Assembly: GCA_913052275.1 (NCBI GenBank)
Contig: CAJXDX010000110.1
Coordinates: 1 to 6,034, forward strand
DNA: 6,034 bases
Source of the DNA: an uncultured Pseudomonadota bacterium
GTDB lineage: Bacteria; SAR324; NAC60-12
Direction of reading: 5' to 3'
The position numbers were made by a program, and so were the translations under genes. The notes beneath the pieces were generated by a model. The model did not search any database. It worked only from the letters and a program-made list of their open reading frames with translations, and was not told the origin of the DNA. Positions 1 through 5,858 of this stretch are shown in pieces. Position 1 is the stretch's first letter. Each line of letters starts with the position of its first letter.

Positions 1-157
1 TTCCGGCACCTTCTTCATGTCGCGTCGATATTAACTTCGGTTTTTCCGACCCATAAAAAGCATCCAGGGCTGCAAGAAAACTTTCACCGGGGACGCAAAA
101 CACGTATTCGATATTGCGGGCCTTAATGGCCTCAAAAATTGTTTCTGCAACTGTCAT
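1..157 (-). CDS. Thiamine-diphosphate-dependent enzyme, acetolactate-synthase-like (N-terminal fragment)
   Basis: Only the first 52 codons lie in the window; the gene runs off the left edge. The peptide starts MTVAETIFEAIKARNIEYVF, continues with VPGESFLAALDAF (residues 22-34) and ends in STRHEEGAG (44-52). This is the start of the Pyr domain of ThDP enzymes related to acetolactate synthase: the G-x-PG-(E/G) turn is followed by R-H-E, whose Glu (residue 48) is the family's conserved residue that activates the cofactor aminopyrimidine. Such enzymes act in the cytoplasm on 2-keto acids such as pyruvate. The VPGESFLAALDA wording resembles the broad 'ThDP-binding protein' subgroup more than classical IlvB, so the substrate cannot be named. 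The ATG is chosen because homology begins within a few residues of it; no clear Shine-Dalgarno precedes it (TTTCTGAAAAATG). It lies 119 bp beyond the outer-membrane gene on the same strand and could be a separate unit. Confidence 0.
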   Translation of the reverse strand, partial: MTVAETIFEAIKARNIEYVFCVPGESFLAALDAFYGSEKPKLISTRHEEGAG

Positions 158-276
158 TTTTCAGAAATAACTTTGATGAATAATTTGCATCAGTTTTTAT
201 AGCAGTCTCGCTGTTAATATAAAATTTAAACAGAGTTCATGTATGCCGAAAAAAACAAAAACCAACCGGCTGATAA
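158..276. other. Intergenic gap between barrel gene and ThDP enzyme gene
   Basis: This AT-rich 119-bp gap holds no convincing reading frame. Just past the barrel gene's stop, the minus strand reads GCCGGTTGG followed by interrupted T runs (TTTTTGTTTTTTT). That is suggestive of a weak terminator, but no stem with a usable loop could be drawn. Further on, TATAAA on the minus strand (about 196-201) could be a -10 element for the ThDP gene, but I find no good -35 at 16-18 bp. Whether the ThDP gene is part of the glycogen operon is therefore open. Confidence 0.
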
Positions 277-1530
277 TTAAAAAGGATAACCTACAAAAAA
301 AGTTGTCTGCCCGCCTTCCCTGCCGTAACCGCGGTCGATTCGGACAATCACGTTATTAAACAGGAACCTAGTTCCTGCTCCATACGAATTCTTCATGTTT
401 TTCCAGATGCTGCCTTTGTCGGGAGATACTGTACCCTGTTCGTAGAAAAAGGCTATCTGAATTCCGGCAAAGGTTCCTTTTTCAAGTATAAAGTTGAAGG
501 CATTCTGCACTTCATGCGCGTACCAACGAAATTCTGCTCCTCGAAAATTTGTGTAACTGTCATAAAAACGATTTGTAGGGTAGCCGCGCAGCCTGTTGGT
601 TCCTCCAAGTGAAGTTGCCCGCCCGTTTTCCGCTTCAGCCAGCTGTCTGGCATGAAGTTCATCCAGAATTGCCTGGCACCCGGGTTTTGCTGTGCTGTCG
701 CATATAAACTGGCTTCGATCAACAGTCCCTTTTTGGAGCACGGTTGAAGAGCCGAAAAACTGGTTCAAAACCAGCACACCCTTGTTTTCATCTAAAACGG
801 GAATGTAGCCTGTCAGGTTAAAATCCTCCTGATAATATTCTGAGTTTCCTGCTCTTGTTGAAGGCTGCGCCCACTTTTCATACTGAAAACGATATCCGAT
901 TCTCGGGTCACGTCGATTGTCAGTATCATCCAGGTAGAGTCCGACACGGTAGCCCCTCGGACTTTCTATGATCCCAGCATCCTGGGCACTGTAGAATGTC
1001 CCGTTTGGATCAACCAGGCCATACGGTTTCACGCTGGCGTCGCTGTACCCGTAATATGCCTCAAGCTGATTATCATAAATATTGACAGACAGTTCTCCAC
1101 CTGATGCATCAACATGGCTGGCCAGAAGATAATACATGCTTTCCCTGTCAGAATCTATTCCCCGCTGTCCTTCAGGCCATCCGGCGTTGCGGATTTTTGT
1201 TGAGAACCAGGTTAGGGTGAGGTGGTCGGTAAAGAGGGGGATATCGAAAATTGAGAGAATATCTATCTTGAAATCGTCGTCAAAATATTCTGCTTTTCCT
1301 CTCAGGCTGACTGCAGTGATGTCAGAATCAGTTCCTCCAATCGAGGAAACAGTGGCTCCCAGTCCGTAAAAATCCTGCACTCCGGGAATGCTGCCCACTA
1401 CAGGATACACAAACCATGAAATTTCAGGCTCAGGTGTCTTGCGTCTTTCAAATAATAGAGCGTGAACTGAAGTGTGTATACTTAAGTATGCAAGCAGGAA
1501 AACAAGGAACATCCTCGAAAGTTTAGTCAT
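277..1530 (-). CDS. POTRA-less Omp85/BamA-type outer-membrane beta-barrel protein
   Basis: A 417-residue precursor. Residues 1-24 form a signal peptide: K3/R6, a hydrophobic core MFLVFLLAYLSI, then SVHA with predicted cleavage after A24. The mature protein is rich in aromatic, beta-strand-like segments and ends in Phe (FFVGYPF), as outer-membrane barrels usually do for BAM recognition. Omp85 marks include SLGGTNRLRGYPTNRF (307-322), which carries the (V/L)RG(F/Y) loop-6 motif inserted in the barrel, and DDTDNRRDPRIGYRF (201-215), a typical 'D-x-R-x-x-P-x-x-G' strand entry. The protein is far shorter than BamA or TamA (about 580-810 residues), and the barrel begins almost directly after the signal peptide, so no POTRA domains fit. 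C277 and C285, in a long inserted loop just before the RGY motif, might form a disulfide. Role unknown: protein insertion, lipid handling or secretion are all possible. The start is preceded by GGGAG 11 nt upstream, rather distant, and lies 22 bp after the phosphofructokinase stop, so co-transcription is likely. Confidence 0.
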   Translation of the reverse strand: MTKLSRMFLVFLLAYLSIHTSVHALLFERRKTPEPEISWFVYPVVGSIPGVQDFYGLGATVSSIGGTDSDITAVSLRGKAEYFDDDFKIDILSIFDIPLFTDHLTLTWFSTKIRNAGWPEGQRGIDSDRESMYYLLASHVDASGGELSVNIYDNQLEAYYGYSDASVKPYGLVDPNGTFYSAQDAGIIESPRGYRVGLYLDDTDNRRDPRIGYRFQYEKWAQPSTRAGNSEYYQEDFNLTGYIPVLDENKGVLVLNQFFGSSTVLQKGTVDRSQFICDSTAKPGCQAILDELHARQLAEAENGRATSLGGTNRLRGYPTNRFYDSYTNFRGAEFRWYAHEVQNAFNFILEKGTFAGIQIAFFYEQGTVSPDKGSIWKNMKNSYGAGTRFLFNNVIVRIDRGYGREGGQTTFFVGYPF

Positions 1531-1552
1531 TTAAAAAAATGCTCCCAGAGTC

Positions 1553-2746
1553 TCAGCCTGAGGTCATTATGAACTGGGTCATTCCCATGCAGTTATGGTA
1601 ATGCGGTCTGTAACGTTCAGTGTCGTAGAAACGCTCAACGTCTATCTTTTTCTCATATTCTGTCACCACTTCAAAAGGTACATGATCATACCGCCCGTCT
1701 TTCAGGCAAACCATTCTTCCGCTCTTTCCATCCATAATAAGGTCAATCGCAAGGTTCCCGTAGACCATTGGGACAATCGAGTCTATTGCGTCCGGATGCC
1801 CTGACCGAGTCATGTAGCTCATCCTCTGATTAATGGTACTGATGCTTTCCCCATTGCTGTATTTTGGCGCACGTTTCTGCAGTTCCGCACAGACAAGGTC
1901 GCCGATTCCACCCAGTTTTTTATGACCATATGCATCGGTATCCTGATTTGAAAAAGTCATTTCTCCGCCTTCAAACATTGCTCCTTCTGAAACCAGCACA
2001 ACAGAATAATTGCTGTCATTATCCCTGCGATCTTTCATCAGCAATTCAGTCAGCCTTTCAATATCGAATTTATGTTCAGGAATCACACAGCGGTCTGATG
2101 CACCTGCCATGGCAGGGACCAGTGCAGTATAGCCGGCATATCGCCCCATCACTTCAATCACCATCAGCCTTTCATGCGAACCTGCACAGGTACGCAGCTG
2201 ATGAGTGAATTCTATGGTTCTTGTCACACAGGTACTGAAACCGATGCAGTAATCTGTACCGGGTACATCGTTATCCATGGTCTTGGGAATTCCTATGCAG
2301 TGTATGCCTTCCTTGTGCAGGCGCAGGCCATAGCTGAGGGTGTCATCCCCTCCGATCGGCACCAGGTATTCAATTCCGAGGTACTCCAGGTTTTTTATGA
2401 TTTCATCTGTCAGATCATTTACATCTTCGCTGTAATTATCAAGCAAGAATTCGGGTACATTCTTTTTGGCAACTTTACTGGGTTTGGTGCGTGAAGTATG
2501 CAGAAACGTACCCCCTGTCCGAGCAATTTTCTGCACATTCCCTTCGTCCAGGACCTGGCAGTACTTCTGGTCTTCAAGAGCTTTGGAGCGGTCTATATTC
2601 ATGATGCCCTCCCAGCCGTTGCGCAGCCCTACCATTTTGTATCCGTTGCGATTTGCTCGAATGGTTGCAGCACGAATTGCCGGATTCAGTCCGGGAACAT
2701 CACCCCCTCCTGTAAGAATACCGATTGTTCCTTTAACCTTTGTCAT
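1553..2746 (-). CDS. pfp: 6-phosphofructokinase, predicted pyrophosphate-dependent
   Basis: A 397-residue cytoplasmic PfkA-family enzyme that phosphorylates fructose-6-phosphate to fructose-1,6-bisphosphate. In order it shows LTGGGDVPGLN (11-21, phosphate-donor loop), GGDDT (132-136), PKTMDND (154-160, with D158 matching catalytic Asp127 of E. coli PfkA), EVMGRYAGY (198-206, sugar-phosphate site) and SYMTRSGHPDAID (310-322). D135 and K155 replace the Gly104 and Gly124 of E. coli ATP-PfkA; in this family that Asp/Lys pair is the accepted mark of pyrophosphate use, so the reaction is probably reversible. An ATP-using or mixed-substrate enzyme cannot be excluded without assay. The frame extends 21 codons upstream, but the start is placed at the ATG at 2746: AAGGAG sits 4 nt upstream, homology starts here, and ATGA overlaps the glgA stop, suggesting translational coupling. 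The enzyme is somewhat longer than E. coli PfkA (320 residues), with additions mainly around residues 50-125 and at the C terminus. The symbol pfkA would serve if the donor proves to be ATP. Confidence 0.
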   Translation of the reverse strand: MTKVKGTIGILTGGGDVPGLNPAIRAATIRANRNGYKMVGLRNGWEGIMNIDRSKALEDQKYCQVLDEGNVQKIARTGGTFLHTSRTKPSKVAKKNVPEFLLDNYSEDVNDLTDEIIKNLEYLGIEYLVPIGGDDTLSYGLRLHKEGIHCIGIPKTMDNDVPGTDYCIGFSTCVTRTIEFTHQLRTCAGSHERLMVIEVMGRYAGYTALVPAMAGASDRCVIPEHKFDIERLTELLMKDRRDNDSNYSVVLVSEGAMFEGGEMTFSNQDTDAYGHKKLGGIGDLVCAELQKRAPKYSNGESISTINQRMSYMTRSGHPDAIDSIVPMVYGNLAIDLIMDGKSGRMVCLKDGRYDHVPFEVVTEYEKKIDVERFYDTERYRPHYHNCMGMTQFIMTSG

Positions 2747-4233
2747 TTTACTCCTTGATTTAAAGTTTTTTGATACAGTGCCGAGTATTTTTCCGCTGCA
2801 GCAGTCCATGTAAAGCGCTGTTTCATGGCACGCTCGATCATTTTCCTGAAACGCGCAGGTTTCCTGTAGAATATCTTCACTGCGAAATCAACCGCTTCTG
2901 CGACCGCCTCCGCATTCGGATCTTCAAAAATGAATCCGTTGCCTTTCTGCGAGTTTTCCTGATAATTTATCACAGTGTCTTTCAATCCGCCCACATTTCT
3001 CACAATTGGAAGTGTCCCGTAGCGCAAACTGTACATTTGATTCAGCCCGCAGGGTTCATACAGCGAAGGCATTAAATACAAATCGCTGCCTGCTTCGATA
3101 AGGTGTGCCAGATAATTATCGTGACCGTTTTTCCAGCCAAGCTTTTCAGGAAACTGCTCCTTCAGTTTATCAAAAGAACTGGCAATCCAGAGTTCTCCGC
3201 TGCCCAGAATTATCAGCTGAACTTTTAAGCGCAGAATGTCCTGTAAGGCAGGAATCAGGTACTCAAACCCTTTTTGCCAGGTCAAGCGGCTGACCATTCC
3301 TATCACAGCAACTTCTGATGACTCCGGAAGTCCAAAAGTCTGCTGCAGCTTTTGTTTACAGACCTTTTTTCCTGCCAGGTCATTGATACTGAAACATTCC
3401 GGAAGGTTTGGATCTGACTCAGGATTCCACTCCTCATAATCACATCCATTCAGAATTCCTGAAAAGGCATTACCTTTATCGGCGTAAATCTCGTGCAGGC
3501 CATGACTTCCCAGTGGTGTTTTCAATTCTTCCGCGTATCCCTGACTGACGGTATTGACCTGGTCAGCAAATGAAATACCCCCTTTGAGCAGGTTCAGCTG
3601 CCCATGATCTTCAAAAATTTCCGGTACAATGAATTTGTCATAAATATCCAGTGAGTTGCTGAACCTTCCGGGGACATTGCCCTGGTATCCGGAATTGTGA
3701 ACAGTCAGAACGGAGCTGCTCACCAGTAATTCAGTGCCCGCTTCCTGTTCCTGAAACAGGTAATACGGAATAAGCGCAGTGTGCCAGTCATTGGCATGAA
3801 AAATATGAGGGATCCATTTCAGTGCCCTGCACAGCTGCAGTGCTGATTTTGAGAAAAAACCGAACCTTTCAGCATTGTCCGGATATTCAAGCATCCCGTC
3901 ATCGTAATATCCGCTCCTGAAAAAATAATCCTCGTGTTCAATGAAATAAACCGGAACAGTTACAGTTTCACCTTCAACTGTTCCCTGCATTTCCAGCTCA
4001 CGAACCGCACAGCGGATTTCCTCACCGCCTAATGGAACACCCAGTGATGGGATCAGTATCCTGGTATCATGATTTTCAGGAATTGAACGATAGAATGGTG
4101 TGACAATACGGATATCGTGACCCTGCTGTTTTAAATGCAGAGGCAAAGCCCGGGATACATCTGCAAGTCCGCCGCTCTTGGAAAAACCTTCAACCTCAGT
4201 CGCCGCGTAAATAATGCGGAGTTTTTCAGACAA
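2743..4233 (-). CDS. glgA: Glycogen synthase (ADP-glucose-dependent, GT5)
   Basis: A 496-residue glycosyltransferase that transfers glucose from ADP-glucose to the non-reducing end of alpha-1,4-glucan in the cytoplasm. The N-terminal GT5 domain carries FSKSGGLADV (17-26, the KxGGL ADP-glucose loop), HANDWH (146-151, with the catalytic-site His) and TVHNSGYQGN (177-186). The C-terminal Rossmann domain carries SRLTWQKG (315-322), YLMPSLYEPCGLNQMYSLRY (386-405, with E393 of the EPCGL nucleotide-sugar site), then GTLP and VGGLKDTV. Length is near the family's usual 475-500, and no key residue is missing. The start is TTG (4233-4231): the next in-frame Met is residue 82, homology begins at KLRIIYAATEV (residue 4), a stop lies a few codons upstream, and AAGGGG sits 6 nt before the TTG. 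The gene overlaps the end of glgC by 8 bp and the start of the phosphofructokinase gene by 4 bp, implying tightly coupled expression. Confidence 0.
   Translation of the reverse strand: MSEKLRIIYAATEVEGFSKSGGLADVSRALPLHLKQQGHDIRIVTPFYRSIPENHDTRILIPSLGVPLGGEEIRCAVRELEMQGTVEGETVTVPVYFIEHEDYFFRSGYYDDGMLEYPDNAERFGFFSKSALQLCRALKWIPHIFHANDWHTALIPYYLFQEQEAGTELLVSSSVLTVHNSGYQGNVPGRFSNSLDIYDKFIVPEIFEDHGQLNLLKGGISFADQVNTVSQGYAEELKTPLGSHGLHEIYADKGNAFSGILNGCDYEEWNPESDPNLPECFSINDLAGKKVCKQKLQQTFGLPESSEVAVIGMVSRLTWQKGFEYLIPALQDILRLKVQLIILGSGELWIASSFDKLKEQFPEKLGWKNGHDNYLAHLIEAGSDLYLMPSLYEPCGLNQMYSLRYGTLPIVRNVGGLKDTVINYQENSQKGNGFIFEDPNAEAVAEAVDFAVKIFYRKPARFRKMIERAMKQRFTWTAAAEKYSALYQKTLNQGVK
2750..2756 (-). promoter_or_regulatory. 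Strong Shine-Dalgarno of the phosphofructokinase gene
   Basis: The minus strand reads AAGGAGT followed by AAA and the ATG at 2746. It lies inside the last codons of glgA (Gln-Gly-Val-Lys-stop). It settles the phosphofructokinase start against a 21-codon longer alternative and is the best ribosome-binding site in the window. Confidence 0.
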
Positions 4234-5455
4234 CTTTTGCCCCTTTTGGAATCACCACGATACCGCTTTCGGTGACTTTAAATTTTTTTCTGTCCTTCTT
4301 GAGGTCATAACCGATTTCTGCACCTGGAGCGATATTCACATGCTTGTCAATGATGGCCTTTCTTACTTTTGCTCCCCGCCCGATTTCAACATAGCTCATT
4401 ATTACTGACTGGTCCACGTGTGCGTAACTGTGTATTCGAGCACTGTAGCCCACAACAGAATTTTCCACGTGGGATCCGCTGATAATAGTGCCCGTGCCGA
4501 TCATTGAATTGATGGCGTGCCCAGTACGGTGCTCACTGAAATGCACAAATTTAGAGGGTGGAAGTGGGGGATTGTAAGTCAGCACAGGCCAATTTCTGTT
4601 GTAAAGGTTGAATTGCGGATCTATTCCAACCAGATCCATGTTTGTTTCCCAGTAAGTGTCAAGTGTCCCCACATCTTTCCAGTAGCCTTTTTCCATCTCT
4701 TTAACACCGGGAATGTAGTTGCGGCTGAAATCGTAAACATAAACTTCACCACCGGAATACATTTCGGGCAGGATGTTCTGGCCAAAATCATGGGCGGATT
4801 TTTTATTCCTCGAATCTTTCCTGAGCTGTTCAACAAGCTGCTTTCTTTCGAAAATGTAGTTACCCATTGATGCAAGCACATAATCGGGATTTCCAGGAAT
4901 TGTTCTGGGAGCCTTTTTAGGTTTTTCAACAAACCCGGTCATCCTCCACTCTTCATCAACTTCAATGATTCCGAATTTACCTGCATCCATTACCGGTACG
5001 GGAATCGCGGCTACAGTCAGCACAGCCTTGCGCTTGAGGTGAAATCGCATCATCTGCCTGATATCCATGCGGTAAATGTGATCTGCACCAAAAATACAGA
5101 TTTGATCCGGATCTTCATCCTCAATCAGGTTCATATTCTGGTAAATTGCATCAGCAGTTCCCGCATACCACTTTTTGCCGGTCCGCATTTGTGCCGGCAC
5201 CGGGTCAATAAATTGTTTTGCAATTCCGGATGGCATGCGCCAGCCTTCACGCAGGTGCTGCATTAGTGAATGTGACTTGAACTGAGTCAGCACAAATATT
5301 TTCAATAACCCTGAATTTACGAAATTGCTGAGCACAAAATCGATAATTCTGTAATTCCCTCCGAAAGGAACTGCAGGCTTTGTTCGAACCGCGGTCAAAG
5401 GCTTGAGCCTTGAACCTTCCCCGCCTGCAAGGATCATTGTCAAAACATTACTCAT
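4226..5455 (-). CDS. glgC: Glucose-1-phosphate adenylyltransferase (ADP-glucose pyrophosphorylase)
   Basis: A 409-residue enzyme that makes ADP-glucose and pyrophosphate from glucose-1-phosphate and ATP, the committed step of bacterial glycogen synthesis. The nucleotidyltransferase domain has LAGGEGSRLKPLT (9-21), KPAVPFGGNYRIIDF (26-40), WYAGTADAIYQN (96-107), FGADHIYRMD (122-131, with the catalytic Asp of GADHIY), FVEKP (175-179, glucose-1-phosphate Lys) and GYWKDVGTLDTYW (257-269). From about residue 300 follows a left-handed beta-helix domain, with IGTGTIISGSHVENSVVG (319-336) and RKAIIDKHVNI (365-375). Length is close to normal (about 380-430). The position matching E. coli Lys39, which contacts the activator fructose-1,6-bisphosphate, is V23, so enteric-type activation is doubtful. 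The ATG at 5455 leaves the usual short lead before the LAGG loop; no good Shine-Dalgarno is visible (AAAGG lies 15 nt upstream). It is the first gene of the apparent four-gene set, divergent from the ClC gene. Confidence 0.
   Translation of the reverse strand: MSNVLTMILAGGEGSRLKPLTAVRTKPAVPFGGNYRIIDFVLSNFVNSGLLKIFVLTQFKSHSLMQHLREGWRMPSGIAKQFIDPVPAQMRTGKKWYAGTADAIYQNMNLIEDEDPDQICIFGADHIYRMDIRQMMRFHLKRKAVLTVAAIPVPVMDAGKFGIIEVDEEWRMTGFVEKPKKAPRTIPGNPDYVLASMGNYIFERKQLVEQLRKDSRNKKSAHDFGQNILPEMYSGGEVYVYDFSRNYIPGVKEMEKGYWKDVGTLDTYWETNMDLVGIDPQFNLYNRNWPVLTYNPPLPPSKFVHFSEHRTGHAINSMIGTGTIISGSHVENSVVGYSARIHSYAHVDQSVIMSYVEIGRGAKVRKAIIDKHVNIAPGAEIGYDLKKDRKKFKVTESGIVVIPKGAKVV
4240..4245 (-). promoter_or_regulatory. 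Shine-Dalgarno supporting the TTG start of glgA
   Basis: The minus strand reads AAGGGG, then CAAAAG (6 nt), then TTG. The site lies within the last codons of glgC (Pro-Lys-Gly-Ala). Together with the absence of any nearby ATG in frame, it supports a TTG initiation codon for glgA, which may set a lower translation rate than the flanking ATG starts. Confidence 0.
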
Positions 5456-5487
5456 TGAAGCTTTTTTCTACCTTTGCAAAAATGGTT

Positions 5488-5514
5488 GTTTATGATATTT
5501 TTTCTATCAAAAAC
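5488..5514. promoter_or_regulatory. Imperfect inverted repeat upstream of glgC, possible operator
   Basis: The arms GTTTATGATA (5488-5497) and TATCAAAAAC (5505-5514) match in 9 of 10 positions as an inverted repeat, with a 7-bp TTTTTTC spacer. The site lies 33 bp upstream of the glgC start and overlaps the only fair -10 candidate for glgC (TATCAT on the minus strand). Its 17-bp centre-to-centre arm spacing would suit a dimeric DNA-binding protein. The region is AT-rich, so chance is possible; the regulator is unknown. Confidence 0.
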
Positions 5515-5599
5515 TGTTGTGGAGGGCGTCTGAAATCCACTCAATTATCTCATTTTAAATGTCCTGTAACAAGCAAATATGAAAAAAGTCTTTCCGGTC

Positions 5600-5624
5600 A
5601 AACGGCTGGATGCCGCCCGTTTTT
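5600..5624 (+). other. Small hairpin with short T run
   Basis: AAACGG (5600-5605) pairs with CCGTTT (5617-5622) around an 11-nt loop; an alternative inner pairing is CGGC/GCCG with a 5-nt loop. On the plus strand it runs into TTTTT then CC, so the U tract is short for an intrinsic terminator. There is no identified plus-strand gene upstream for it to end. It could be part of a 5' leader or have no function. Confidence 0.
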
Positions 5625-5720
5625 CCTTTCCTGCATCTCAATGCTTCAGCATCAAAAAAGAAAGATTTTTCAAAGTAATGGTTTTCACATTTAAAGCTGA
5701 TGAACGGCTGCTGAAAGATA

Positions 5721-5858
5721 ATGACTCATTTTGTGCAGGAACAGAAACAGGCCATTCATTTGCTGAAACTGGCCTTGCGGCAGCACATTCTGCAGTATGA
5801 ATTTTTCTTCTATACCAAAAACCATTTCCAGGCAGTGGAAGCAGATATCGAGCTTTGA
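5721..5858 (+). CDS. Possible small protein (45 aa) overlapping the ClC gene start
   Basis: This frame starts MTHFVQEQKQAIHLLKLALR and continues through QYEFFFYTKNHF to end in AVEADIEL, then TGA at 5856-5858. Its composition is protein-like: a Gln/Lys/Leu helix with a heptad-like KQA/KLA repetition, and ordinary codons such as CTG, CAG and GAA. It was not recognised as any family. It overlaps the predicted ClC start by 62 bp in a different frame, and its upstream sequence (GCTGAAAGATA) has only a weak GAAAG-type ribosome site. Either a real small upstream gene is translationally linked to the ClC gene, or the reading is chance; the second remains quite possible. Confidence 0.
   Translation: MTHFVQEQKQAIHLLKLALRQHILQYEFFFYTKNHFQAVEADIEL

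Larger units (their letters stand above)
5456..5796. other. Divergent intergenic region between glgC and the ClC gene
   Basis: This 341-bp AT-rich stretch must hold promoters for both directions if glgC and the ClC gene are first in their units. I see a long imperfect inverted repeat near glgC (5488-5514), a small hairpin with a short T run (5600-5624), and short plus-strand frames towards the ClC gene. TATCAT on the minus strand (about 5493-5498, overlapping the inverted repeat) is a fair -10 candidate for glgC, but its -35 partner (ACAACA at 17 bp) is poor. No convincing promoter was found for the plus strand, and no tRNA or recognised riboswitch was seen. Confidence 0.

Noticed and set aside
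240..276. Intrinsic terminator after the barrel gene
   Set aside because: The T-rich stretch on the minus strand is present, but GCCG and CGGC arms are separated by 18 nt of mostly T, and CCGG has no loop; no credible stem.
1531..1552. Possible terminator or attenuator between the phosphofructokinase and barrel genes (GGGAGCATTTTTTT on the minus strand)
   Set aside because: Only a 3-bp CTC/GAG stem can be drawn before the T run; too weak to support a terminator.
2747..2809. A 21-codon N-terminal extension of the phosphofructokinase
   Set aside because: It lies entirely inside glgA, has no homology, and the AAGGAG plus ATGA overlap at 2746 fixes the shorter start.
5579..5800. A 73-codon plus-strand frame starting MKKVFPVKRLDAARF and ending in ATGA overlap with the ClC start
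   Set aside because: No family is recognised, there is no Shine-Dalgarno, and its last third reads like an out-of-frame copy of the more protein-like 5721-5858 frame. Kept only as a possibility under the small-ORF finding.
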